From assembly GCF_029227915.1 (NCBI RefSeq), contig NC_079880.1:8645501-8709500 (forward strand): 64,000 nucleotides of DNA. Reading direction: 5' to 3'. A model generated the notes under the pieces. It did no database searches, was not told the origin of the DNA, and worked only from the letters and a program-made list of their open reading frames with translations. Positions 1-12,600 of the stretch are shown piece by piece; position 1 is the stretch's first letter, and every line of letters begins with the position of its first letter. Made by a program: the position numbers and the translations under genes. Source of the stretch: Hydractinia symbiolongicarpus (lineage: Eukaryota; Cnidaria; Hydrozoa; Anthoathecata; Hydractiniidae).

Positions 1-151
1 CTATATTTTAAAATTAGGTTATCGGTCCGGTGGAATACAATTAAAGGGGTTGGTTTATTCAGTGATAACGAGCTAATTTTTTCCTCGAATTCAATCATAT
101 GCCGCCTTTGTACAAGCTTATTGTCTTTGTATCGCTCCCTGAGGGCATTTG

Positions 152-300
152 TGGTCTGACCGACTGACCCACTAAGTTATTGGTCTGACAGACTGATCCA
201 CTAGATTTCGTGGTCCAACCGATTGACCCACTGGTTTTATGGTCTGACCGACTAACCCACTAGGTTTCCTGGTCTGACCGACTGACCTACTAGGTTTCCG
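152..300. repeat. Minisatellite, about five 30-bp units
   Basis: Five imperfect head-to-tail units of about 30 bp, each with the core GGTCTGACCGACTGACCCAC followed by an AG-TTT spacer. It lies beyond the last cadherin exon visible in the window, so it is probably intronic. The short open frame across it on the minus strand follows from the repeat period being divisible by three and is not a gene. The rest of 1-638 shows no exon that I can support. Confidence 0.85.
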
Positions 301-638
301 TTTCCGATTAAATATTTGGCACAGTGAACAAAAAAAACCTGTTGAACATGGTGACAAGGTTATGATGATCTGTGGTCACACCTCTGTGATTCATATCAAT
401 ATTTGTGTTTTTACACAATGCACGATTTTGATTTAATTGGTCAAGGAATTAAAATTATTTCTTTTGACTGCATTAATTCTTTTGACTGCAAAGGCTTAGG
501 ATCTTGACTTTTTGGCCTTAGGAATAACATTTAGTTTTCTATTAAACCCTACGTTTTTCACAAGAAGGCAGAATATTTATTTAGGATTTGTCACGTATTT
601 GGATGATTTCATGTAACAAAATCTTCAATTTTACGTAC

Positions 639-3600
639 AGTGCTTCCACCAAACGTGTCTTCATAAATGTTCACAGAATATTCTGTTTGGTTGAACTGTG
701 GATAGTTGTCATTCACATCATTGATGCTGACTGTCACATTGACTGTGGATGAAAGAGATGGATGTCCAAGGTCATATGCCTAAATTAAATCAAAAACAGA
801 CCAGTTTTAAATTTTGCACTTAAAGGAAGATTTACATCATATTTACCTTACCCCTTATATAAAAGGTGGGTGCTTTTGCCGGAAATTGTAAGAATTAGAA
901 AATAAGTTGCAGAATATCATTTTAGCCATCCAGATTTAAATAATTTGAATATAGGCCGAAATGTAAAGAATACTTCTAAAATATTAAATAAGATATTTTC
1001 GTTTTCTCTGAGAAGAATTCCAATTATATACCTTAACGTCAAAAATGAATTGATGTTTCGTCTCCCTATCAAGATCACTGATTGTGTAAAGAACTCCTGT
1101 TGTACGGTTAATAGCAAACTGACCTTCTAAACAAAAATATAGAATATTAAGAGCTAAACAAAACACGTTTTTCTGTAAGAACATTCAGCTTTGAAAGTCT
1201 AAAACATTTTAGGCTTAATACCAAGAAGTACTAAAATACTCCTTCAAATTTCAAAAATGAAAAAATAAGTGTAAAGTTTAGAACAATTTAAGAACATCTT
1301 AAGGCTGTCCAAGTGAAAAAGTTAAGAACATATAAAGACTTCTTTCAAGTTGAGTTTTCTTTAAAAAAATGTGCATATCACAAATTTCCTCTGAGAGTCA
1401 AAATAAATAAGAATTCAGAAAACATACGGAAAGTGTTTGAATTTAAAGCGTACTGAACCACAGCATTTTGACCAACATCTTCGTCCAAAGCAGAAACTCC
1501 ACCGATTTGTGTCCCGACAATAGCATTTTCGTCCACGTAAAATTGGTACACACTGTGAGTAAATGTGGGTGTTTCATCATTTATGTCTGTGATGTAAAAT
1601 GTAATAGATGTGACACCCTGGAGAGGAGGCACGCCGTTATCTTGTGCCATCAACTTTACGAAAATAACATGCTGTTCCTCACGATCTAATTTCCGAATAA
1701 TTCTGATCGCACCCTGAAAACAAGACACATTTAACCAGTCATATATCAAATGCAACAAAAGCGTTACTTGATACAAACATTTCCTTGTCGACTTAAACAA
1801 TTTCTTTGTTGAAACATTTCCCCTTTCCAATAGTATAATCATATCACAATTATACCTCCAAAATAATTTGTCATTTAGTTTTTTAAATGTATTGATAGTT
1901 TAAAAATTTGATGTAAACAAATGAACAGTCTGAGGAGTCAATCGACATAACGGTTTTTTTCCTCTCGCTTTTAATCGTGACTTATGACATCAAGGATGCA
2001 TTATGGTGTTAATTCAACATTAAAGAAGTTTCAATAACCAGTTAGTAAATTTGTTAAAAGTACAATCACAGCGGTATTAATAAAAAAACATTTTTGGGGT
2101 ATGCAAGGGCTTTTACACGCTTTTCCCGACAATTCCAACTTCTTTTTAATGTTGCATACAAAAAGATAGAAATTTAAAAAAATTCTTGGAAATAAATCTA
2201 TTTATAGCCATCCCTTACAAGAAGTTCAAATCTCTGCAAATACCAAACCATGATTATTTAAAACAACTAGTGGGTAGCCCGTGGAAAAATCCACAGGTTC
2301 GCCCGTCCTTTTTATAACGCATTACGTGCGTCTCGCTACTTTCTGTACCATTTTGCGTGACTGATAGACAGACAGACGTATACGGGTATTATTATAAAGA
2401 CTAGTCGTTAACCTGCGGAAATATCCACGGGATCGCCCGTCTTTAAATATGCGCTATTTTGTGTGTCCGTTGCACGTCGCTTTTTCCCTTCCACAGGTTT
2501 GCCTGTTTATATTATGTTTGCGTAACACGACTTTTTCCTCATGCACAAAAAAACAGCCGTAATACGGCTATTATAATAAAGTTTTTATGAAAGAGCTGTC
2601 TGGTACTTACAGTTGTTGCATTGACACCAAAGAAGCGATTGCTGTCGACAAAACTATATGTGATTAACGCATTGTCACCTTGATCTTTTTCGGATGCCGT
2701 AAACGTAGCCACAACAGTACCAATAGATGCATCTTCCATGACACGAACTTCATAGTTGGAGCGGTTAAATTGTGGACTGTTGTTATTGACATCGATAATA
2801 TTTAAGCTGCAATCCAACCGAGACACTTGCGGTGTATCGCCTTTGTCTTGTGCAAACACAGTGAAGTTAATGAATGATGAAACATATGGTTGGAAGTTAC
2901 CAATCTTTTTGATGAGCCCTATTGTAGGATCTATTGACAGCAGAGAGACAACATTTGAACTCAAAGTGTAGGTAATTTCTGCGTTTAAGCCAATGTCAAT
3001 ATCAGTTGCCGAAACAGTCAATAGGATTGTATCATTTTGAGCGTTTTCATTAACATCACTACCACACTTTGAAATTGTAAAATTCGGTTTGTTATCGTTA
3101 ACGTCAAGAATGTTTATAGTGAGTGTTAGACCAGCAGAAGCACTTTTAAAACCAACTGAATCAGTAGCCTGGATTGTTACAGTGTGCAGTGACTTTCTTT
3201 CTCGGTCTAACATCTTCAATAAGAAAATTTTACCCGTTGTTGAGTTTATACGAAAAGAATTTGTTTCCGATGTGACGCTGTATGCTAAAACATCATCAAG
3301 GTCGTTATCACGAGCAGATGCAACAAACACGACGTCGCCGACTGTTGTATTTTCCATCACATTTATTGACACCTCTGTCGGCTTGAAAAAAGGTCTGCTG
3401 TCGAACGTATCAGAAACTAAGACGGTGATGGAAAAATTTGCTTGTTTCTGTGGAGTTCCCTTATCTCTAGCTACTACTATTAAAACATATGAGGATTTCA
3501 TTTCTCGGTCCAGCAATGCTATCGATCTAATAACACCTAAAAAACACATTCCGAGTGTTATCCATGAAGCAGATCATTTGCTAAATTTACATTCAACATA

Positions 3601-6600
3601 TACAGTTTAGCAATCTTTAAAGCACCCATATTTAAACCATTTTCACCAACAAAAAACATGTTTATTATTTAATAAATGCGATGAATTTTGTTTTCCAACA
3701 GTAAATCTTATGTTTTTTCTTTTCATGGCTGCAGTTCTATCTTTACAAAAATAAATTTATTCAATTTCCAAAACACTTGATGAACCGAATATTAAATCCC
3801 TGCAGATTTTATTTCAATCAAAACAAAATTACCATATTTTTAAAAGAACCATAAAAATAGCTTTGTCAACTATTTCGTTAACTGTTCAATGTCCTGCTAA
3901 AAATATTGTCGCCAAAGATATGCAACTTAATTTACCTGTTTTTTGGTCAATCTCAAAATCGCCTAACCCTCCTTGCATAAAATACACAACATCTCCATTT
4001 TGTTTTTCATCCACATCAGTTGCTTTCACAGTGTATATTGTTGTGTGAACAGCAATGTTCTCATACACTTTAATACTGATTGATGACACATTAAACTGAG
4101 GAGTGTTATCGTTTTCATCTTGTATAAGGACAGTAATGTTAGCTTGAGATGAGAAACCACCAGTGTCTTCAACATAGATAGTAAAATTATAAACATCCTT
4201 TAACTCTCGATCAAAAATAATATTAGATGTTATATCAGCAGTATATGCACTTATGTTGAAATACATGCTATCCGGACCAGTTAATTTGTATTTGAGTAAT
4301 GGTTGGTCAATCTTGTCTGCATCAGTAGCAGTGATTGGTCTAGGAAAACGTATTTTTGTCTTGATTGGTTGGTTTTCAGCCATTGTTCCAATATATTGAG
4401 AAAATGGAAACATTGGTTTGTTATCGTTAATGTCAGTGATGGTTATAACTAACTCCACATTGGCCTAAAAAATTAATAATAAGCAATACAGTGATTAATA
4501 GACGTAAAACAACTAAAAAATACAAAAAAAACTATAAAAAATATTAAAGTTTGTTATGAAAAAGATTTCGGTTTAATATTAGATAGGAATTAAAATTCTT
4601 CATACTGTAATGATCCAGACAAGCGCCCTGGGCGCTTATTAAATTTTTGGGTTTTTTGGATGGGCGCTTAATTCGAGGGGGCCGCTTAAAAAAAACTTGG
4701 CGCTAATAAATTTTTCCTAATTTTGTACAATTTAAAGACAACAGTAATTTTCAACTTTGTTTTTCTTTCCTGAAAAATAAAACTGAACAAAAGATGTAAC
4801 AAAATGAAGTTTAGCGCCCCGTTTCTCAAGGTAGTTTTCGATTAAGTGCCCCCTTTTAGCAGGCGCTTATTCGAGGGGGGGTGGGGGGTGGGGGGGCTTA
4901 ATAAATGCTGGGTGGTTATTGAACTTTGAGGAAATTACCTGGGTGCTTATTCGAGAGGGGCGCTTAAAAATGTTGGGGGCTTATTTGGATCTTTACGGTA
5001 TTTGACATCTATGTCCAATATCTTTGAGTGTTATACCAAAGAAACGAGATAAGAGATGGAAAATAAAGATAAATAATAAGATAAAACAGAACAATTAAAG
5101 CATATTAGATTAAAACTAAAATAATAAATGAAAAGCAAGCTTACCCGTCTTGGTGCTTGGTTTCCGAAATCTTCCGCTTTGATTACCAAAGAAAATGTCG
5201 ACATTGCTTCATAATTGATACTGGCTTGTGTAAATATTTCACCAGTAACATTATCTATCTTGAAAGTGTTGTTAATATTTCCACTAATAATTTCATACCA
5301 TACACGACCATTATCTCCACTGTCAGCATCTGTGGCAGTAACGTTTTTCACAAAAGTTCCGATGTCAACGTTTTCCACAACAATTGCAGTGTAAAAATTT
5401 TCATCAAAAACTGGATCGTTATCATTTATATCACTGACCAATACTAACACTATGGCCTTCAACAAAAAATGTAAAAATAAATACAAAATAAAAACAGAGT
5501 ACTCCAAACACAAGTTTTTCTTTATTAGTTAAGACTTTTGGACATCTCTAATAAGTTAATAATTCTATGTAGACTATTTCTTTACTGTCAAAAGAGATGG
5601 TGGGTATAAAGGAACAACATTCGATTATGGAAAAAATTTTCAACAACTTTCATTATGAAACACAAGATCGCTTTGAGATATAAATCAATTGTTAAGCTTT
5701 CTTCAAAACATTAAAAGTTAAAAAAACATTAAGAAAGTTCATGTCCTAGAAATCCCTTGAACACCAAGGACATTTGTTGGACGTAAACAACTATAAATAG
5801 ACATCACACACCTTACTGCATTTAACTTTTTGATTATCAGTGGTTGGCATTTGTTGTGGAATATGTAGTAGTATAGTGTCTATATTATATACTTACAGTG
5901 GAGTTTAAAGGTTTTTCCCCAATAAGAGACGCACTATCTTGCGCCATTATGGTCAGATTCCAAACTGGTACTGTTTCTTTATTAAGTTGCTTTGCTACTG
6001 AGATTTTGCCAGATGTTCTGTCTATTTGAAAGCTGCCTAAAAAAATAATTCATATAGAGCCTTAACAAGGTGGGAAAAAACATAGCTCTTGTTAACAAGA
6101 AAGAGGAAAGGTAAACTCTAGAAAATAACCATCATTTTTACCATCAATATTTCCTTTAACAATAAAATATGATACTTGAGCATTAAATCCAAGGTCAACA
6201 TCGAGTGCTTGTACAGTAGCCACATCAGTACCGATACTTGCACCTTCTGTCACTGTGACAGTATAGAGTGGTTTTGTAAACACAGGTGCATTGTCATTCA
6301 CGTCACCAATCAAGACAGTTACCTATATGCAAAGAAAGATTAAAAACAGAAAGACATAGTTTAAAAATTGAATGATATGATTTCTATCTTAGGATATTGT
6401 CAGGGCTATAAAGAAGATTTTTTTCCAGAAGAAACGCTCACATAGAAAAGGAAGGATAACAATCCATTTTTCATTTATGTATTATGGCATACTTTTTGAA
6501 ACAACTCCCTGTGCAAACATATAACAACCAAACACACGCAAAAACAACAAAAAACAACCAGACGGCTGATTATTATTATAATAACAATGTCAGCAGGCTA

Positions 6601-9600
6601 CTAATGCTCTCACAAAATTTCCCCAGCCCCTGATAGCGTAATGTAAGTACACAAAAAATGATAACGTTGAAACTACAAAGCTATAAAATTAGCTAACCTT
6701 TACACTCGTGTTGAGAAATGGTGGGCTAAAATCAGTCGCAGTGACAACCAAATACACAACCCCAAATCCGTTTAAATTTCGTTCAATGTTACGAGCCTCT
6801 CTGTCAATATTTCTTTTCAAAAGTACAACACCATTACTGGAGTTGATTGAAAAGTACTCTCCTGTATCTTCTGCAATAGAATACGATATCAAAGCATGGG
6901 CTTCCTTGTCTCGATCTTCTGCATGCACATGTATAACTTGTGTCAAATTCTTAGAACCTTCTTTTATTGACGCAATATATGATTGTGGAAAAAGATTTGG
7001 ATTAGGTATAAAAAATGGAGTATTATCGTTGATATCAGTGATATGAATAGTGAGGATTGATGATGCCTAAGAAACAATAAATAGTTAGTGCAGTCCATCA
7101 AGCCAAGAGTCTATTAACACCAGACAGACAAGAACTAGAACATTAACCACCTCATAAAATATCACAAAACCAAAACGCTTACCTTTAATGAAGGATTTCC
7201 ACCATCAACGACTTCAATAGTAAGATTGTATTGGCATTTTACTTCACAATCTGTTGGAATGGAAGACGTCTTTATAATACCACTATTGACATCGATTAAG
7301 AATTTTTCGTCAGCACCTAGAGTAAGTGTAATATTGTACAGCACACAAACTAGGTAGAGGAGCATGTGTACTTTTAACCTGGGGCTTTGTATTTCACAGA
7401 ACAACATCAAAACCGGTCAATATCCTTTTACTTTACAGGGAGAAAGTTTGGCCTTTCAAGTATCCACAAAAAGGGCTGACATGCGTTCCGCAAAGTTTAT
7501 CCCACTCGAAAAAGCCTAGAAAGCTGATTCACGGAAAAACTGAGGACTCCAAGTGGGAATATGATGGAGGTAGTGCCTTAAATAATTTTCTAATTAGAAA
7601 GAAAAATTTATGTTTGATGTAAACAAATCTCTGTTTTATTTGTCAAAATTCTAAAATATTTAGTGAAAAAAATGCACAAAATCCAAAAATTGCAAAAGTT
7701 CATCCCACCCGAAATACACTTTTTCAGTTAAACACGAAATATTATAGGCGAAATAGTTTTAATCACTCATTCGCTAAAGTAAACCCCCGTTTTTTGACCT
7801 CACAAAACTTTCTCCCAGAGAAATTTTCTCTCCGTAAAGTAGGTATAATCAAGATTAACCAATCTTGTGTATATCTAAAATAGAAAAATATAAGAAAATA
7901 ACACCATGTATACGGATTGTATTCTTACCTGATATAATGTAAAAATGCAATTTTGCATTGTTGCCCAAATCTTTATCACTTGCATTTACTTTAAATATTT
8001 CAATTCCTTGTGTAATGGCCTCACTCACATTGATAAATGACGGTAGATTATGAACTACAGGAGCATGTGTGTTTGAATCTATCACTTGAATTGTTATATT
8101 GACTTTTGAAGCAAGGGATGGCAATCCTTTGTCCTCTGCTTCGACTTCTATTATATATTCCTGATTGATGTCTCTGTTTATTGTTACATTGGTAATTACA
8201 ACACCTGTGGAGGAGTTTATCAGGAAAACACCATCAAATGGAAACGATTGTACAATTGAGTATACAATTTCAGAATTGGTGCCAGTATCAACATCATCTG
8301 CACTCACCTATTGAAAGATTAATAATAATTTTAAAATAGACTATGTTTTGACTGGGTACACTCAAATGGTTCTCTCTTTCTCACATAGAAAGATTAAATT
8401 GGTAGCCAAATGTATATTATAATACAAAAATGAAGGAAAATATGCGAGATAATAAAAATGGTGATATTTGCGATGTTATCCGTGCTCCTTTTGTAAAATA
8501 ACACAGCCTGTTGATATTTCTCCTGATCACAACAGATACATACCACAAACACAATTTCACCAGGTCTCCTTGCTTCCTTTACTGTTGCTTCATAAGGTTG
8601 ATGTTTAAAAATAGGTGCATTGTCATTAACATCTGTGATATTAATCAAAAGAGGTACTGTTGATGTCATTCTTGATACAGCAGCTAAAAAATGAAATATG
8701 ATAAAAATGTTGTTTTTTTCAGGAAATAGATGAGCTTATATTATTTCGGATAAAACATACAAAATTCAATGTTTAAAGGGTGTGGCTGCGTAATTACATT
8801 TGTTTTTCACATTTTAAATCTTAAAACTGATTGGAGTGCTGTATTTACTTCATTATTCCTGCTGCAGGATTAAGTTTTCTACAGAGGTGAAAATATTAGA
8901 CAAAACTATATTTCAAAGTATGGAGATTAAATCAGTATTATTTCCAATGAAAATAAAAATGTGACAATTTTTTGAAAAACATACAGAATTATAAAACATA
9001 AACAGGATAAAAACACAAATCAGTCCTGTAAAATGAAAAACACAACTTTTACATCCCTAAACTGAATTCTAACATGTATGTCTTCAATATTGTTGTAAAA
9101 CTTACACCAGCATGGGACAGAAATATGGGAGAACGTAAATGATGGGATGGTTTTGATAGAAATTACAAAATTACTATTAAGAATTATTGGAAAAGCAGGA
9201 TTACTTTTTCAACCCGTGCTTAAAGGCTGGTTTACTCGAAAGGTGGAAATAGTAGAGTAAATATGGTATAAGCAAAACAATAGATTTATGTATCTTCATC
9301 AAACAAGGGTTTGTTTACATTATGTTTTTTATTTGTAAAATTAAATAAAGACTGGGGAAAGTAGAAGACACATGTAAATCTTATTGCCTAGTTCAATGTA
9401 CTAGTTAACCGTAAAATGAAAACCAGTTGTGCATGTTTTAAGTAGAATTTTGTTGTTCCTTGCACTGTATTTCATAAAAAATGTTTGTGAAAACTATCGC
9501 AAATATATATCAGGAATGTTTACTTACAATCTTGCGCTATCACGAATAGACTGAAGCTTTGTGTAGTTTCATAATCTAACACCCCTTTAACCATTACGAT

Positions 9601-12600
9601 ACCATTTTGCGATATTGCAAATAGATGGTTGGTTGAGGATAAAGAATATGTGATATCGCTGTTAGTTCCCTCATCAGCGTCTGTTGCAAAAACCTACAAA
9701 TATGCAAATTAAAGTTATTAAAATCTAAATTAAATTCTATTGACTTTAAAAAAAGTTGATTCAAATAAAATTTTGTTGGGACCAAGTTCATATGGTTTTG
9801 TGATTAAAGTATTCTTGCATAACAAATGTTATTCTTAATTATTTTAATCTTAAAATCAGGCAAATCAACTCAGTATTTTTATAATAGGCCTCATTGTGAT
9901 GTTCATAGACCACAGAACAAGTAATTCCAAAAAAAAGACTCTTAGAATCTTGCTATTAAGACTTTGTACAGCATCATTTTTTTAACGAATATGATTGAAT
10001 CATACACACCTGAACAATTTCAGTTCCAAATGTAGCATTCTCAGAAACAACACCGCTATAACTCAGTTTTAAAAATATTGGTTGATTATCATTAATGTCT
10101 TGCACATTTATAACTACAAAAATAGAAGACGATAATGCGGGTGTTCCTCCATCAGTAGCAGTGATTGTAAGATTGTAGAAAGGGATAGTTTCATGATCAA
10201 GAATCTTATTTGTTCGTATAGTTCCGAAGGTGGAATCAATTGCAAATGAATCTAAAAAATGAAATAACAGAGATATCAAAAATTATTATTAATGTTATTA
10301 TTTACGAATATTTACAGAGGATAACCATTCAACAATAAGTACAATATTTACAAATATATATACAAATTTCTGTTTTCAGATGGGTCCTCCACCCAATAAA
10401 TAGGAAGTAAGTAAGTTAAAAACAAAAAATTAGAGGCCAGAAATAGCGCGAATGGATAAGGACATAAAAGTTCAAACTTTAAAGCCGAAGAAAAAACAAC
10501 AGAATAATAAAGAGACAAAAAAGTTTTAAGTCAAGTAAATTCAAACTGCCTTTCATATGTGCAGCGGAAGCAAACAAAGCCCTTGCAAAATAATCAAGGC
10601 AGTATAATGACAAAGATCTTTCCATTATCTAAATTTTGCACATTACGTCTTGTTATAGACAAATCAGGATAGTTTGTGGTGAATGGTGGATTGATCAAAA
10701 ATTGGTTAATAAAATATATGACAAAAATAAACAACTAGTATAAACTGTTGTTAACTGTCTAAGGATGAAAAGAGTCTGTTGTTTACATCGTTCAATAAGT
10801 GTTAAGTGTACAAACGAAGCTGGTAATAGGGAGCAAAAAGAAAAAATAACATTAAAGGGGTTTACCATTCCAATTTCCACCAGTGATATTGTATGTCACA
10901 ATTCCATTCATATTAGGTGGCAACTTTCCATCAATATCTGTTGCAGAGACTAAACCAATTGTTGTTTGTTCTGGAAAGTTCTGAAAAGAAAGAAAGATAA
11001 AAATGTTAGTCATGTTTGGTAATAGATTCTTGAAAATATTTGTAAAGGATAGTAACTAGTTGCAAAATATAACATAGGCATTACGTGAAAATTGTAAGTG
11101 AGACGCCGTACATTATAAAGAGAAGCAGAAAGGCTAAGCCTTTAACAATTTTTTTATCATGTTGAAACTCCTATATTGATCAAAGAGCAAGTTAGGGTTT
11201 GCTACATTGCACATCGCTAATACTGGTTGTGTGTGGGTTTTCATCCCTGGAACTGGGAACTGTAGAAAAACCTACTGCAAGATGTTATCCACGCACACAA
11301 ATAGCTTATGCAAATGAATAGATAGATGAATCTTTATCTTGGCACATTCGCCCATCATTAAAATGAGCTTGCTAGAAATATATTTTGGATTAACATACCT
11401 CAAATACTTTAAAGTTGAATGTATTTTTCAAAAAGACAGGTGCATTGTCATTGTCATCAAGAATTTTGATGGTGACAACTGCAGTTCTAAAAAATTAATA
11501 TATCACTAAGAAGTGTTGATAACAAAGTCATGGTTTCAAACACGAGCCTAAATTCTAAAAAGAAAAAAAAAATCTGTTTTGTTAGCTTTTGGTAAGTTGG
11601 ATAACGTCTTTAATACATTTTGATTTAATTTTAAATGTATTTTCACATGAAGAATTTACCTGATAATTAATATACTTTGTTATTAATATACTTAATTTTG
11701 AGAACAAAAAACAAGAAAAGTCCAAAAACGCCAAATAAAGGAGCATTATGATTGAGTATATTGTACCTTGCATTTGGTTGACTTCCCAAATCTTCTGCTT
11801 TCACTATGAACGTAAGCAGCTGTACATTCTCCCAATCAAGTTGGGTTGCCACAAATATTTCACCAGTTGTGGAGTTTATGTTGAACAGACTCTAAAAAGG
11901 TAAACACGCCAATAACTTACCCAGAGTCTGTGGGATAAAAAAAATGTAATAACGTAGCACATTTTTAAAATATATTCCAAAAGAAATTTATCAAAATTCA
12001 CTAATGCTTACACTCCTACGTATATGCTTACAAAGCTGATATGCCACACAACATAAATATTAAATTTGGAAAATTAAAATTTGAAGACCTTACACTGTAA
12101 AGTTCAGTTGCGACTTGATGAATGTGAAAGTCTGATAAATTATCATAATATAAATATTAAACTATTTTTTGTTTACATTTAGATGTTCAATGTAGATGAA
12201 AAAAATTGCAAACCCCTTCATTTCCAGATTGAATGCTGTACACAATTGCTCCATTGCTTCCAATATCTTGATCGACTGCTGAAACAACTACGACAACAGT
12301 TCCAATTGCAGCAGATTCAATAATTTCTGCACTATATTGAGCTGGAAAAAATGGTAGATAGATGCTAATTCGGCTAGAAGTTAGATGACTTGTGGTGTTT
12401 GGTAATGTTAATGTTAAAAAAATCACTTATTAGTTCCAAATTAATTTAAAAAAATTGTGCATTATCAAAAAGATATAGTACACACTTCCTGTACATGCTT
12501 AGATAAATTATTACCTAATTATTTTGGTCTACAAGTATAACTTGCATTTTATAAATCGTCAAAACGTTTAGATACATTATGGTTAACTTTCATAATAAAA

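Noticed and set aside
172-357. 61-codon minus-strand frame with VGQTRKPS repeats
   Set aside because: Translation of the 30-bp minisatellite; periodicity explains the open frame.
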